A stretch of DNA of 50,000 nucleotides from Hydractinia symbiolongicarpus (GCF_029227915.1 NC_079875.1:7566001-7616000); one strand, 5' to 3'; positions 24,690-38,400 are shown, counted from the stretch's first letter. Made by a program: numbers and translations. Notes: generated from the sequence alone by a model not told the origin.

Positions 24690-24975
24690 TTAAAAGATGT
24701 ATCTTGTGGAAATGTCTGTGTCTCTCCTGAAAACGCTTACTGACCTGAGGTTCCTCCCATGAATACCTGCGTCTCTCAAAAAAAGCTAACTCACCTGGGG
24801 TGTCTCATGGAAACACCTGTGTCTCGTGGAAACACTGGTAACCCAACCCTCTCAGCGAATCTTGTGGAATCTCCTACATCTCAGCAAATCTCATAGAAAT
24901 GCCTACATTTTAGGGACTCTCCTGGAATCACCTACATCCCAGCGAATTTCGTGGGAATGCCCACCATCCTGCTAT
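24690..24975. repeat. Degenerate minisatellite, roughly 30-40 bp period
   Basis: Repeated, diverged units contain CTCnTGGAAAnnCCTnnnTCTC and CAGCGAATCTTGTGGAAT-like segments. This explains the 121-codon open frame at 24826-25191 with its recurring SQRI/LLHLS/LLESPTSQRIS pattern. Confidence 0.6.
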
Positions 24976-25184
24976 TACACAACTCATTTGTTAGGGAAAC
25001 AAAGACATCACCAACGCGTGTCTTCAGTGCTTCTATCTCTGGACAAAAAACTTGGCAACCGTGAACACATTCACGTTTCCCAGAGCGCTTTGAGATTAAA
25101 AACCTTTAAAGTAGTTCTGGACGTCTGGTTATGTGATGAAAATTACCCTACTATATGTGGCGTATTTTTCTCGACTGGATTACC

Positions 25185-25535
25185 TAGATAGATAGATAAA
25201 TGTGCATATTTTACATGGCTAGCCTCACAAATATCGAGGGATATACCCTGTCTATTATTTCCAGGAGGGGCCATGGCTTAGATGGAGAGTCCTAGAGTAT
25301 TTAATGCTCATTTTGAGCGACGCAGACCCAATTAGGGCCCGCGCTCTACTAGACAACTCCCGGCAACATCCAACGGCCCACACAGTGTGCCACCTTCCCA
25401 ATTTCCCTCACATGGCTTGGGTTAACCCGGGGCTATGGTAACATTCACTCGCCCATGTTGAATCGCCGTCAAGAGGAATCGAACCCCGGTCTCCCGCACA
25501 GAGTACGAGAGCTATAACCACTAATCTACGGCGCC
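25185..25535 (-). mobile_element. tRNA-derived SINE, copy 2
   Basis: Near-identical in layout to 2273-2632: an (AGAT)n tail at 25186-25197, the body block GGGTTAACCCGGGGCTATGG, a B box (reverse of GGAATCGAACC) near 25475 and an A box near 25517. The head reads GGCGCCGTAGATTAGTGG on the minus strand. It is flanked by ACCT on both sides, a possible but very short target duplication. Confidence 0.88.
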
Positions 25536-25757
25536 ACCTGATATTATTATTTTAAACTAGCCGTTTTTAATGACTTATCATTTGGGCACCTAATTGGATT
25601 TGTGATTTAGCACAACTTAATGTGATGAATATCAGCAACATTCAAAAAAAGATCAAATTTTGCATGTCGAACAAATGATATAAAATACTCCTTGGGTGTT
25701 AAACAGTTAAAATTTAGCCTTGGTATATGTTATTTAAAGTTAAAGTTATATTAAGGT

Positions 25758-26283
25758 TACCTCCCGCAAAAAATAAAGGTAATTGCATATGAAGAAGCTT
25801 GAAAGGTTGTCAAGGAATTTGAATATTTTTTTTAAAGCTCTTGATTGGTTCTTTAGAATTTGGACTAGGAAGATTCACTAATTACGCATGATGTCATGAG
25901 TATGCTCTGCAAGGGAGTTAATTTAACATTTTGACAAGCAATATATATAGTTAAAAATGTTTTCTGGCCGTTCACTTTGATGCGTTTTGAACATTTTACA
26001 TAAATTTTAATATTTAGTTACCATAATTATGCTCGATGCATACTCACGACGTCATAATTTTGCAATAATTATGACGTCATGAGCAACTTTTAACTTTTGA
26101 GACAAATATCTCGGGAACAGATAAAGATTTTTCAAAAAAATAAAAAGATTTATAGAGACTTTCGAAGTTCTTACACTTTTAAAATACAAGTCCAAGGTAG
26201 AAAGTATATATTAACAAGCTTACTTTTGCATTCAACGTTATATTGAGATATTCAATATTCAAATTGCTAATCTAAGGGAGGTA
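25758..26283. mobile_element. Possible MITE with TACCTCCC terminal inverted repeats
   Basis: It is bounded by TACCTCCC (25758-25765) and its reverse complement GGGAGGTA (26276-26283), is AT-rich and has no coding sequence. The short terminal match and absence of a clear target duplication make this tentative. It includes the GACGTCAT hairpin at 26048-26078. Confidence 0.35.
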
Positions 26284-26492
26284 TAGGTTTTATTAATTTT
26301 AGCATATATGTCAATAAAACTCAATTTTGGGGTTTTTGAAATGTTTGTATCACTGCCACATGCTCTTTGTTGTGTCGATAGTATTAATATTTAAAATATA
26401 TATCTTGTATTTTGTAGCTTTAAAATTTTTTTTAAAGACAACAGATAAAAGATAGCACAGTTGAAGCAGCATTTCAAGCATCTTAATTTACA

Positions 26493-29400
26493 ATGGCTTC
26501 TCCTAAAGGAAAAAGGTATAGTTCTAATGTCTCGTTCTTTGTATTTGTCTATGTAACAATATATCAAAATTATTGCAGTGAATTTTTTTTATATATATAG
26601 AAGTAGAGCTACTGTGTGCATCGCTAACATATTTTCTGACAGCGAGCATGATTCTATCCACAGTCTGGCGGTTGCAGGACAAACCCACTGTGCATCAATA
26701 TATTACGTACTGCATGTAGATTGCTTATATATCTGGATGGCAGTTAACTATCATCTACACTCCAAGTGTGTAAAAATAAAATGCCCTAAAATTCACAACA
26801 TTTTGTCATAAATTCCTTTCTTTGCAAGAAAAAGAAATACTTACTTTTTACGAGTTTTTTTCTTGCATCTATTTTTTTATAAAAAATTCTTTTTGGCAGT
26901 AAACAATTTTGTTGATGTGGACATGAACAGGTAATAACTAATAATAAATAATACTTAAACACACCAAAAATTTTATTTTAAAGATTTGAGAATTAAAAGA
27001 TAGCAATTTATTGTTTTTATGACTAGAAATTAATTTTTTTTGTATACCATAAAGCTTTGATTAAGCACCCGGGCGCTTATAAATTTTTTGAGCCTTTAGG
27101 GTGTGCGCTTAATCGATGGGGGCGCTTAATCGAGGGGGGGCACTTAGTACAAAAAAGAGGATTTTGGGAAAACATAAAAACCAAATATCAATCTTTTTCT
27201 TTTAAAGAATATCTATTTCTTAATTTAAATCCTGGTCATCCTCCTTGTCATCATTAATGAGTAATAAATCGGGACAAGCATCTGCAATATCATTTCCGTT
27301 GACTTCGAACAGGTTTGTCTCCTCTGAATTGATGTATACAAACTGTTCCTTCAACATTTTGTGTCCATCATGACATTGTTTTCCTTCTTTAAAGCAAGTG
27401 ATTTATCATCTTCGCTGCCATCAGTGTTGCAAGTAACCACGCAAGAAACGAACGAATCTTGGATCATTTCTTTTGAAAGCTTTTCCCATGACTTCAAGAT
27501 CCACTGAACAACTTCTTCTTTTCAAATTGCCACAATCCGTTTCCTCGTGCAAGCCTTTTGAAGCCAATCATTCATCATAAAGTTCAGTGCAATGTTCCTT
27601 AAAAGGCTTGTTCCAGCACACGTCAGGTGCTTGTATATAATGTGTGCACCCTCCAGGAATAAAAACCACATCAACATTTTTTCTCTTTGACGAGTCAGTA
27701 GCCGAATTCTCAATGTGTCACGAGTAAGTATCCCACGCCAAAAGGCTTCTTCCAAAAGCAAAAAATCCGATAACTTTGTTAATCTAGCTGCTCGTCAATT
27801 CTGTGTTCATCCATCTGTTAGATGTTGTGGCCACAACGCACTTCCCATTAAATTCTTTATTCAGTTTTTTAACTTCTCTCTTAGTGCCTTTGAAAACAAT
27901 AAATAGCTTAAGTTTTTCTCTGTTTGTTTTTGCGGTCAAACAAACTGATATACAGCTTTTTTTATGCCCCGTTGATTTCAAATTGACACTCTTGGATCTT
28001 GCTTTGTTGAATGTCGAAGTAGAAAATCAAATCACACCAATAGGAGTCTCATCCATTGTGTAAATGTTATTCATAGTATAATTGTGTTGTATTCTTAACC
28101 TCCTGATTCGTAAAAAACATAGGCTAAAAGCTTGGCTATGGCCATTTCTGGGTCTTTCCGACGGTCGTTTTTCTTTGCAATGACAGTCCATTGCTTTTCA
28201 TGAACTTTTCGCACCAACCTTTGCTTCCAACGAAATCAGATTCGTCTCCCATCTCATTAAACAAGAGAAGAGCTTTTTAGGGATATCTGCATCCATATCG
28301 TTTCCATCGAGTTCATGCTCACTCGCCATCTTGATTTTATCATTGTTTGTTTTGATTTGCTTCTCTTTCTCAGGCGAAGTGGTGAATTATAAAAATTTGT
28401 CATCACATTTATAAAGATTGTTGGGCTCTAGTTATCGGGGAGAAACTTTATTGCAAACCAGATCCAAGAGCATGGACATAATGATGAACATGCTTTGGGC
28501 ATTTATAAACTTGTAGAAGGTGAACATGTTTTGGTGGGGTACGTCCCTATAATATTATTGCGGCTCTTGACATTTTTTCTTACAACCAATAATGAGAAAA
28601 ACATGACTTAAAAGCAGAGGTGGTTGAGAAACGGATAAGGAAGATATTGGTTTAGTGGTTCCAGCCAACTACACAGCAGTGACCAACAACATCAAGTTTG
28701 CGCAAGTTTTGATGGAAAAACTCGAGGAGAAACAAAAAAAAAATTGATATAACAGTCCACGAAGCTGTTTTAAAAAAATTTCCTTGTTATGTCTATGATC
28801 ATGATGAAAAGTAAAAGGAAATTGAAATTCAAGAAAAAATAGATAATAAAGAAAACTAAAACAAGTACCTTTTAATTCCTAATCAACCCTTCCAGCTCAT
28901 TTTTGTTGAAAATTCAAATAAGCGCCCGTTTCTGAAGATCGAGGGGTGGGTGCTTATTCGAAGGGTGGGCGCTTATTGAAGGGGGCGCTTATTCATGGGG
29001 GGCGTATTTAGTAATTTCAGGTCTAGGGTGGGCGTTTATTCAAGGGGGGCACTTGTTTGAGGGGGGCACTTAATCGAAGCTTTACGGTATATATAAAGGG
29101 CACAAACTTGTCCACACTGCAAAAAGCCAAATTGATCTAAAAGAAAAATGAAAAGAGCCTATCATCAAATTTTTGATGATGTCAGCAGTGTCTTATGTTA
29201 AATAAAAATTATTCTCAGAAATTTGTTAATCTGTAGCATCTATTGTTGAGAGTTTGAAACTCTGACCAAAATAATGTATAGGAATGTGTGCTTTTAACGA
29301 ACCGTTAAGAAGTTAGCTAAAACCCACTAATGTACAAAAAATATTTGGAGACATTTTCTTACCTGTTGCCTTTATTGAGTAGAAGAGATGTGCAGAAAGG

Positions 29401-32400
29401 TTTTTTATGATTTCATCCACTAGTTGGTTCTATTAGGTTGGTTGATTTAGCTTTAGGACATAGTCTTTAAACTGATCTCTAATGGTCCCTAAGTTACAGG
29501 CGAAGGAGATGACGTCAGCTCTTTCTATCCATTTTTAAGTTATATAGCCTTCAAACATAAAAGCACAATGCAATGTTATCAAACTATTATATTAATTTGT
29601 CAGTAAACATAAGAACCGTAACAATATCCACTTTGCAAACTTCACAAACAAACAGACACATGGAAGTATCCTATTATTATACGACGAGTCGATAAAGCCT
29701 GTGCAAAAATCCACTGAGGCAGAATAAAAATTAAAAAAAAGCGTCATTTGAATGACGTCACAAACCTATATACAAAGAAAAATTAGAACCTTGTCTTCAT
29801 GTTGCCTCTATTGTGTAGAGCTTAAATTGCTGATCAAGGAAATGTATATGATCATGTGCTTTTGTTAAGTGGTTAATGAGATATAAGTGTTTCAAAATTT
29901 TGCTGAAGAAAATGTATAGGATCATGTACTTATGACAGAGATGTTATTGGGTTTGAAGGTTTTCTGATGGTGTCATCAACTTGTTCATTCTGAAACAGAT
30001 TTGGGGACCCAGGTTTGGCAAAATTACCCAAATTAGTCCTAGGTGGACCCTAGTAACTCATGAGGTGAAAAATCATTGACATCACCACCTCGTTTCCAAA
30101 TTATTTGACCTCAATGTTTGAGGTGCGCTGTAATGACTTCATCAATTTAATATAGGACATTGACGTTAAAGTAGTGTTAATAAACGTAACGTCAGATGCA
30201 TTTTTTGGCAACATCAATGGAAAATGAACACATTCATTTTGCCTGTTACAGAGACATGGAACTGGCATATTATTATATAGATGATACTGTTACTGTTTTT
30301 GCTAATATGTTTGTTAAAAAATGTTATTAAACAATTTGTATTTGTACTTTCTTTTCAAGCAGTCGACTGGGAGCAGTTTTGCAGCAACTTGATCAAGCAT
30401 TGAGAGAAAATAAAATGCAGATAAAATCAGAGGAGGATAACGATGTTGGTCAAGTGAGGCAACTAACAACTAAGCTTCACCAACTTTTACAAAGTCAAGG
30501 TAACTGCTGTTCTCCTCCCCCTCCCTCCCCTGCCTTTTTGTTTAGATTATTATACGTCCACAGATCTTGAACAAGCAGGGAGGAATAATTGGAAGCAGCG
30601 CAAGGTATTTTTTAGGCATCTCTCCTCCATCCCTTTACCTTGTTGTTTTTAAAATGATGTGTAATTTGCATTTTTTTTAGAACTTGTAAAAATGTATTTT
30701 TGAACTTTGATCATAAGAAAGAACAGCTACTACGTAAAAAAAACATTTAGGAACCTTTGAATATTATCAGTTACTTCAGTTACCCTTGATCTACTCTGTG
30801 GATATTACATGAGAAAAAATGACTTAAAAAGCTTATTATTAAACAAAAAAAGTGTGGAAGTGGTTTTTAGTATAACCCTTATTTCTATGTTTAAGTTTTT
30901 AAATCTGAAAATAAAATTTGTTAATAAATTAAATTGTTGATATAAACAAAAACAATTCAAAACCACCTGTTCCACCACACCTGAAATAATTTTTGACCCT
31001 TGATAAAATTTATGCCATTCATATTTGTCTTAGCTAAGTATTTTTTTATCATTTATCTTTTTAGAAAAATGTTGCAAAAGCTTCTTATCTAAACACAAAG
31101 ATGGGATTTCACTTCTTTTTGAGATACTAAAGGTTTGTTAGTCTGCGTAGTAGTAATGAACTGAGCAATATAATAACTCTCTGTGCATCATGTATGAATT
31201 GCTAAATGATAAATCACATAATATTGATACACACAAATTTAGCATACATTACATACATACAATATGTACAGTCAGGGAGAATCAATAACTTAGGGAGTCT
31301 GGAAAAAAAATTTCTATTTTGATGCTTTGGTCAGGGCAATGCTTTTTTTGCCATGTCATTAATATTTCGGTACCATCCTTTCCTCAATAATCACATCTAA
31401 TTCTTAATATAATAAATTTGGCAATTATACAACACTATTACTACAATTCTAGTTCTTATATTAACACTGCAGGGAAAAGTATGAAATAGGGAACTTGCGC
31501 AAACCCCTATTTTACGAACGTACGAGCCTCTGGGGCGCGGAAATCGGTCCCGATCGTCGGTCCGTTTTGATGTTTACAATCGAACTTGCGCAAAAGTCAA
31601 AAGGTGGCGAACGGTGGCGCGAAACATTTTTTAAAACTTGTAAACAAACATGGAGGATGTGTTAATGTTCCAACTTGAGAATGGTTTCATTGATGAAGAA
31701 GAATATTTTTTTTTTCTTGACGAAACACGAAATAAAAAGAAAAATCCTGTGTTTCCCTATTGGGAGCAAGATATATTTTCTCTTGATAATTGGTCAGATG
31801 ATGAATGTTGGGCAGATTTTAGATTTAGAAAGACAGATTTGTTACGTTTGTGTGATGCCCTAGGGTTGTCAGGTGAAAGAGTTAAAACAGAAAATCGGTT
31901 GACCATAGACCCAATGGAGGCCTTATGTTTGACTTTGCGTCGCCTTGCCTTTCCATGTAGGTTTTCAGATCTTATTCCGCGGTTTGGGCGGTCTGTACCT
32001 GATATGTTCTACATATTTAACAGAACTTTGGATATCATACACAATAGATTTGGACGACTTCTCACATCATTCAATCAGGCGTGGTTGTCAAAGGATGCTT
32101 TGAAAGATTTTGCAGACTGTATACACGCAAAAGGTGCCCCACTTGATAACTGTTGGGGTTTTATTGATGGCACTTTAAGGGGGATTGCTCGACCAGGTAC
32201 AGATCAGAAAGCCATGTACAGTGGCCATAAAAGACACCATGGCTACAAAATGCAATCTGTTTCCACTCCCAATGGTCTCATTGCGAATTTGTTTGGTCCA
32301 ATTGAAGGCTCGAGACATGATTGTTACCTTCTTGCACAATCTGGCTTTATGGATATTCTCCAAAGATATTCAATTGCTCCTGATGGCACAGTTTTATGTG

Positions 32401-35400
32401 TTTATGGTGACCCTGCATATCCTCATAGGGAGCAGCTACAAACAGGTTTTAAAAATCCCCTATTGGAAGAAGAACGTGTTTATAATGAGCGCATGTCATC
32501 AGTCAGGGTGTCAGTTGAATTGAATTCAAATTTACAGACTACTCAAAGATGCAAAAGATAGGTTTAAGTGCTGTTTCAAAACAGTATATTGCATCTGCTC
32601 TCTTAAGTAATGCAAGGACCTGTATTTATGGCTCTTGCACATCAACATTTTTTAACTGCCAGCCCCCAACATTAGAAGCGTATTTATCTGGATGATTGAA
32701 ATTAAAACGGCTATTTTTATAGCCACAAATCTTCTAAGAAACAATATTGAGGCAAATGTATATTTTCTTGCTGAGAGCTTAATTCGCAAAAATAAATCCC
32801 GTAAAACTCTTTTTTTTTGGACGTTTAATCGCAAAAATTAATATCGCAAAAATTTATCCTGCATTAATTTATACGCTTACGGACAGCAAATTCATAAATT
32901 CTTTATAAAATACATAAACGTTTTATTTTTCAAGTTTCTGTAACAGCAACTGCATCATTTGGCTCTGTTGAGCTTGAATTTGCAGTAATGAATCTTGAAA
33001 AAGTTTCTGCTGGTCTTTCATTAAACCAGTCTCTTCCTTTCTTAAGTCCAATTCCGCCTTTCTCAGCTTCCTTTCCTCCTCTCTATCTCTCATCATAGAT
33101 TCATTCCTTTCTCTAAAAAAATCCATCCTGTTATTATCCTTGTTTTTTTTTTCTTTCCATACACCTTTTCCTTATATTTATAGCTTTTTCGCGATCATGT
33201 TCTGTGTTTTCTTTTTTACTCTCAGTTGCTTCTTTCTCACAGTCGCGCTCTAAATCAATTAAATCCTGCATCAACTGCTCCAACTCACTGTATGTACATG
33301 TGATTCCACTGCCTTTTTCTTCTGCCCTCAGAAGAAAAAAACTTGTCTTTTACTATCTGGAATCTCTCTCTCACCACTCTTTCGGAAACAGGAATTGTTA
33401 TGCTTGACTTCTCGCAATTTTCTGCAATGTCTTGCCATGCCATTCTTCTTTGCGGTGATCCTTTCTTTGTTTGAAAGGGGTTTCTTACAGATATCTCCTT
33501 CATCAGGATCAGTAAGTCACCCTCTTGCCACCTAGACCTATAGACAGGAAGCACAAATATATATAAATTGTAATAAATAAACCCTTTTGAACTAGAACAC
33601 TAATCAATGCTAAATAGTATAATTTACCCCTTTTCTGTTAAACTGATGGTGTTTTTTTGTTGTTGTTTTTGTGGCGGTTGAAATTTTGATTTCGTTATGT
33701 TACCTGATGATCCCAATGTCTGACTAAATATATAAAAAACTTTACAATTAATTCCTATTGCAAGATCTACTAGTCTAGCAAACTATATAACTATTAAGGT
33801 TAAAATATGATCAATTTAATATAATATTTACCCTTTTTCTGATGAAATAATAGGGTTTTTTTGTTGTTTTGATTTTGTAATTGTGCACGATGATCCCAAT
33901 GTCTGACTAAATATATAAAAACTTTTATTGCAAGATTTATATACTGGGAAAGCAAACTAAATAAATTTCCTTTTTCTTAAAAAAACTGAATATATATAGC
34001 TATATATATATATGTATTTTAAAAAAACACTTTATTTAAAAATAAAATTCACGAAGCTTTTCGAAACAGTGTTATATTATCAAGGATTTTTGGCTGATTT
34101 TATAATAAATATATATATATTATATAAACTATTTAATATACTAATACAGCTAAATTGTGATTCCATCTAGTTTTTTTACCTATTAAAATTAAGCTAAATT
34201 TTTAAGCTATTTAAGCTAAGCTTTTACCGTTTTTCTGTTAAACTAGTTGATGATGTCTTTTGTGTAGGTTCGTTCTTTTCTTGAAATTGCATGGTTGATG
34301 ATAATATTGACTGACTAAATAAAAAGAACTTAGTACGTTGTACACTTGTTTCACGCTGCGAGATTTACTTGGCCACTTCTAGAGATCATGCAGTCAGCAT
34401 ATAGCTGTGCTACACAGTTTAAATTACTCTAAGACCTTTCAATCATGTCGGAACTTTGTGTTGTCTAACAAGAAGCTAGCCAGCTAAAATGTAGCAAGCT
34501 AGCTATAGCTAAAACTATTCTTTTTACTATATATATAGCTACCTAGCTAAATAAAAAGACTATTCAACTATACTATAATAAAAAGGCTCACTATTCAACT
34601 ATGCTATAGCTAGCTACCTCGCACATAATTTATCCCACTCTTCCACAGCTTTTTTGCCATCACTCACATGTACTATAAAATCTGTTGGAGTCGAATTTGT
34701 TTTAAAAAAACTTTGTCCTGTGTTGTCTCTAGAACTTTCGCCAGGTGACGGTAGAGATTTGCATAATTTTTGCAGTATATCTTTGTTTATAACAATTCTT
34801 TTCATCCTGCTTATGCTTAAGAAGTTTTCTCTCTGACTTTGTTTATGCTTGTCAGTTTCATTTTTGCTTTACCATTTATTTGCCGCACATTTTTTTCACC
34901 CTAAGCACTTGTGCCTGAAGAAATGATTGTATAAATAGTCTTAGGTCACAACCACTGTATCTTACGTGCCTACGTATGGTTTTCACGTCGGCAAGAAAAG
35001 GATACGGCGCGGGGAAGTTATGCAGGGTGGTTATTTCCAAAGCAATTCGCTATTCCCAATCTTTAAAGGTACCGTCATCTGTCAAATTTGAGTTTGCGCA
35101 AGTTCCCTAATGTCTTGATTTCAACATATACAAAAAGTTAACATTTTTCATACTTGATATTTTAGTTTACCTGCATGTTTGATCACCAGACAACTTATTT
35201 GGTTACAGATTCATTGTGCCTTCTCATTACTGTTGGTAAATACATGTCATTATTTTTTGGTTAATAGGTTTATGAGATATAGAGTTCCAGTCGTTGGAAA
35301 ACCTGGAAAATACTGGAAAATTTGTAAAAGAGATTTAGTCCTGGTAAATCTGGAAAAATAGCAATTTTAGTAAAAATCCTCCAAAAACAGATCTAATAAG

Positions 35401-38400
35401 TACTTTCTTACGATTGGTTACATTTTTTATAAACAATGCTATAATTGCCATAACCTGAATCGGGTGCTAATTTAGCTGGTTTTGAAATGTTTTAACCGTT
35501 ATCTTTAAAAATCCTAAAATCGACCCAGAAGTTTTAACTTAATTTGTCAGAAAAAAGCTCTGCAAAGTTCTGTATTTTATTTTTAAAATTTTGCGGGTCA
35601 CCCTGAGATAGATTGACTTCAGCTTAAATTATAATTTCTATGTTGTTGTTTTTTTTTTGTTTTTTTTTCTGCCTCTCATTCTCTTTTATAAATAGGTAAA
35701 GGACTTACAATACTTTTTGATGCTGGCATCTTGCGTGTTGTAATGGAATCATTTGTAAACGCAACAAAAAGTTATTCGTCATGGATTCCAGAATTTGAAG
35801 ACATGTGGATATCTTTCCACACTTTGTTAATCAAAATAGCAACTAAAGGTTGGTTTATTTTCTATGCCATTGGCCTCAAAATAAAACAGGAAAGAAGTTA
35901 CATTGAGCTATTTGATAATGACTTGCTGTCTATAATTAATGCGACTTAAAGCGTCTGAGAAAATAAAATCATTCGGTTCACCCTATGGTGCATATTTTAT
36001 GAAATTCCCAACTTGGGTGGCCTTTGTTTTAAATTCCAGGATTGCACCCTGGCATATTACATGTCAGTTTATCACGTTGCATTTCTTAACTTTTAATTTA
36101 TTTGTTATAATTTTTTTCTATTTTGTACAGAAAAAAGGTTTGGAAGTGTTTTACGTCTGAGCGGAGCTTTAGATGCATCTTTATCCATTATGAAATCTGC
36201 ACCATTAAATAGTAGAGTACTATTACCCATCATTCAACTGATGAAGACAGCATCGAGTAGTGGTAATCTTTCTAATCACTATAACTTTTGTTTGTTGGAG
36301 CAATTGACTCTTGCTGCTTTTAATGAAATGCACAATATTTAAAAACTGATATACTTTGATTTACTTCTAATAATAACAAACCCTTTAAAGTGCCACCTTG
36401 TGACTTCTTTATTAGAATTCCTTTTGTGTTATGTTAACCAGAGTCTAATAAAGTTTGAATCTGTTAAAACAGCAAAAAATAATTAAACAATTTTTCTTGT
36501 TGAGGCATTTTCTATATTAAGCCTGTCGCGCATGAAATTGCTTTGTGAAAATTACATGAAGGATTGCTGTTTATCGCACTGGTGTGAACTATGGTTTATA
36601 AAAAAACTTTATTAGTATGTAGTGGGTCACCTTAACTTTTAATAATACAAGTGTGTTATAAGTTACTGCTTTTTTGTTTTAGTTGCCAATAGCAATATAA
36701 TGATTAAAAGGGATGTAATCAATATAATATTGAAGTTGATTCCATCGTGTGGTCAGAGAAAGATGCAACTGCTTAAGTACATCTTTGTTTCTTATTTCTT
36801 CTAATTTTTGTCTGAGAAATTTAAAGTCGATCATATTAACTTTCTATGTTTTTTCTTTAGAAACTGCTTGGAATTGTTGCATGCATTGTGTAAATCCAGT
36901 AAGCAAAAAGCGTTTGTTAATTAAATTTTATTGTTACTCTTTTTTGTCTGTAGGGTGACTTATAAAACCCATGTTGGTAATGTAAGGTGACTTTATGCTA
37001 AAGGATGCACTAAATATCTTGCTGAAATACGTTTTACTTTAATAATTTTTACTAAAACTTCTTCTTTATTAATTTTTAGTCATGCCGTGGACATACAAAA
37101 TAGCAAATGCAATATTTTTTTTGACATTACTGTGACCAAGTTTCTATGCATTTTTTCATGTCACAATTGCTTAGAATTACAATAACTTGTTTTCACAATA
37201 TCTTGACATAGTTTCATTCAATTTCTTCAGAATGTTATTTTTATATTCAATTTTTTATGCATGACGTTGTTTTGTATTAACGCTAAAAAAATGTCATTAT
37301 AAAGTAATTCACAAGCACCAATTAAGTACTTGCGCAATAAAGTAATTTTATTAATCCATGCTTGACCTTTTTATTGTTTCATTTTCAATTCTTTTATCTA
37401 GAAACAGGAGCAAAGAAAGCTGTCAACCAAACAGTTATATCTCTTATGTTATCCTTGTATCAAGAATGGCATCGGTCTGATCATCGGAATCGTCACATTT
37501 CTATTCGAAAGTCTATATTAAATGTTATAAAGGCTTGCACTTTGTATAGTAAGTTATAGTAAGATTATACAACTTAAAGGAATCTTCAGTTTGATTTCAT
37601 ACCTTAAAAAAACAAAAAGCTAATACCTGAAAATTTTGATTAACTCTCTTAGTACTTGAAACTGAATAAAAGTAAAGGCTTTTCAGTTTACATCATCTTC
37701 AGTAAATAAGTTGCTTTTTTCTGCTCACACAATCTTCACTACATAAGAAATGTGGCGTAAAACTTTTGGGTGTACACCTTTTGCATAAAAAAGTAATGGA
37801 GTAAAACTTTTTGGCAAACGTCATCTTTATTACATAAGTTGCTTTTCGGCTTACACCATCTTCAGTAAATAAAAAATTAAGTAAAGCATTTTGGCATAAA
37901 CCATATTCAGTACATAATTTGTGGTGTTAAGCTTTTCAACTTATGCTATCTTTAGTACATAAAAACGTTGTGGAATATCCTAAATACTTTATGTATTATA
38001 TAGCTTTCGGAAGAAAATCATTTTTATCAATAGAAGGATATAGAACATTGTACTTTCTTGGTTTGGAAGGAATTGACAGTAAGTAGACAAGTTTATAAGA
38101 GAAGTTTGGGTAAGTTTACCATGTTTGCTAGAATTTCAAAATAAATGAGGTTATAGTATCTGATCCTAAATTTCTCAAAACTGAACATGTGTTTCTTGGA
38201 GTAATCACTCTGTGTGAAGTCCTCTATTACTTAAAAAAGTTGCAGAAATGTTTAAAGCTGTTAGGAATATTTTATTTGTTAAAGCGTTAGAAGCAATTAA
38301 GAAAAGAACTTTTAAGTATAACTTTTAAGTGGTCGGTTACATGTACCTGAAGTGAAACTGAAGCTGGTGTGACATTTTTAGTTTAAGCAAAAGGTTTACA

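Larger units (their letters stand above)
23376..26492. other. Intergenic region UQCR11-AGTPBP1
   Basis: No supported gene. It contains a GCGAAA-rich patch (23690-23870), an ATATAT tract (about 24185-24203), a degenerate minisatellite (24690-24970), SINE copy 2 (25185-25535) and a possible MITE (25758-26283). A 12-bp-arm hairpin at 26048-26078 has each arm containing GACGTCAT, a CRE/ATF-like site. Open frames at 23493-23843, 24140-24382 and 24826-25191 fall across the repeats and match nothing recognised. The AGTPBP1 promoter should lie at the right end. Confidence 0.6.
31488..35108. mobile_element. PIF/Harbinger DNA transposon, 3,621 bp, with TIRs and TSD
   Basis: The terminal inverted repeats are the identical 17-mers AGGGAACTTGCGCAAAC (31488-31504, and inverted at 35092-35108). 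The 3-bp direct duplication AAT flanks them (31485-31487, 35109-35111), the usual duplication length for this superfamily. Inside are a DDE transposase on + (31650-32695) and a Myb/SANT-like protein gene on minus (34805-32923), arranged tail to tail. That two-gene layout defines PIF/Harbinger. The copy has frameshifts in both genes but clean ends, so it is young. It occupies the AGTPBP1 intron 31133-35165. Confidence 0.95.

Noticed and set aside
34000-34620. ATATAT and AGCTA-rich stretches inside the Harbinger element
   Set aside because: Simple low-complexity intron sequence of the minus-strand gene; nothing further to support.
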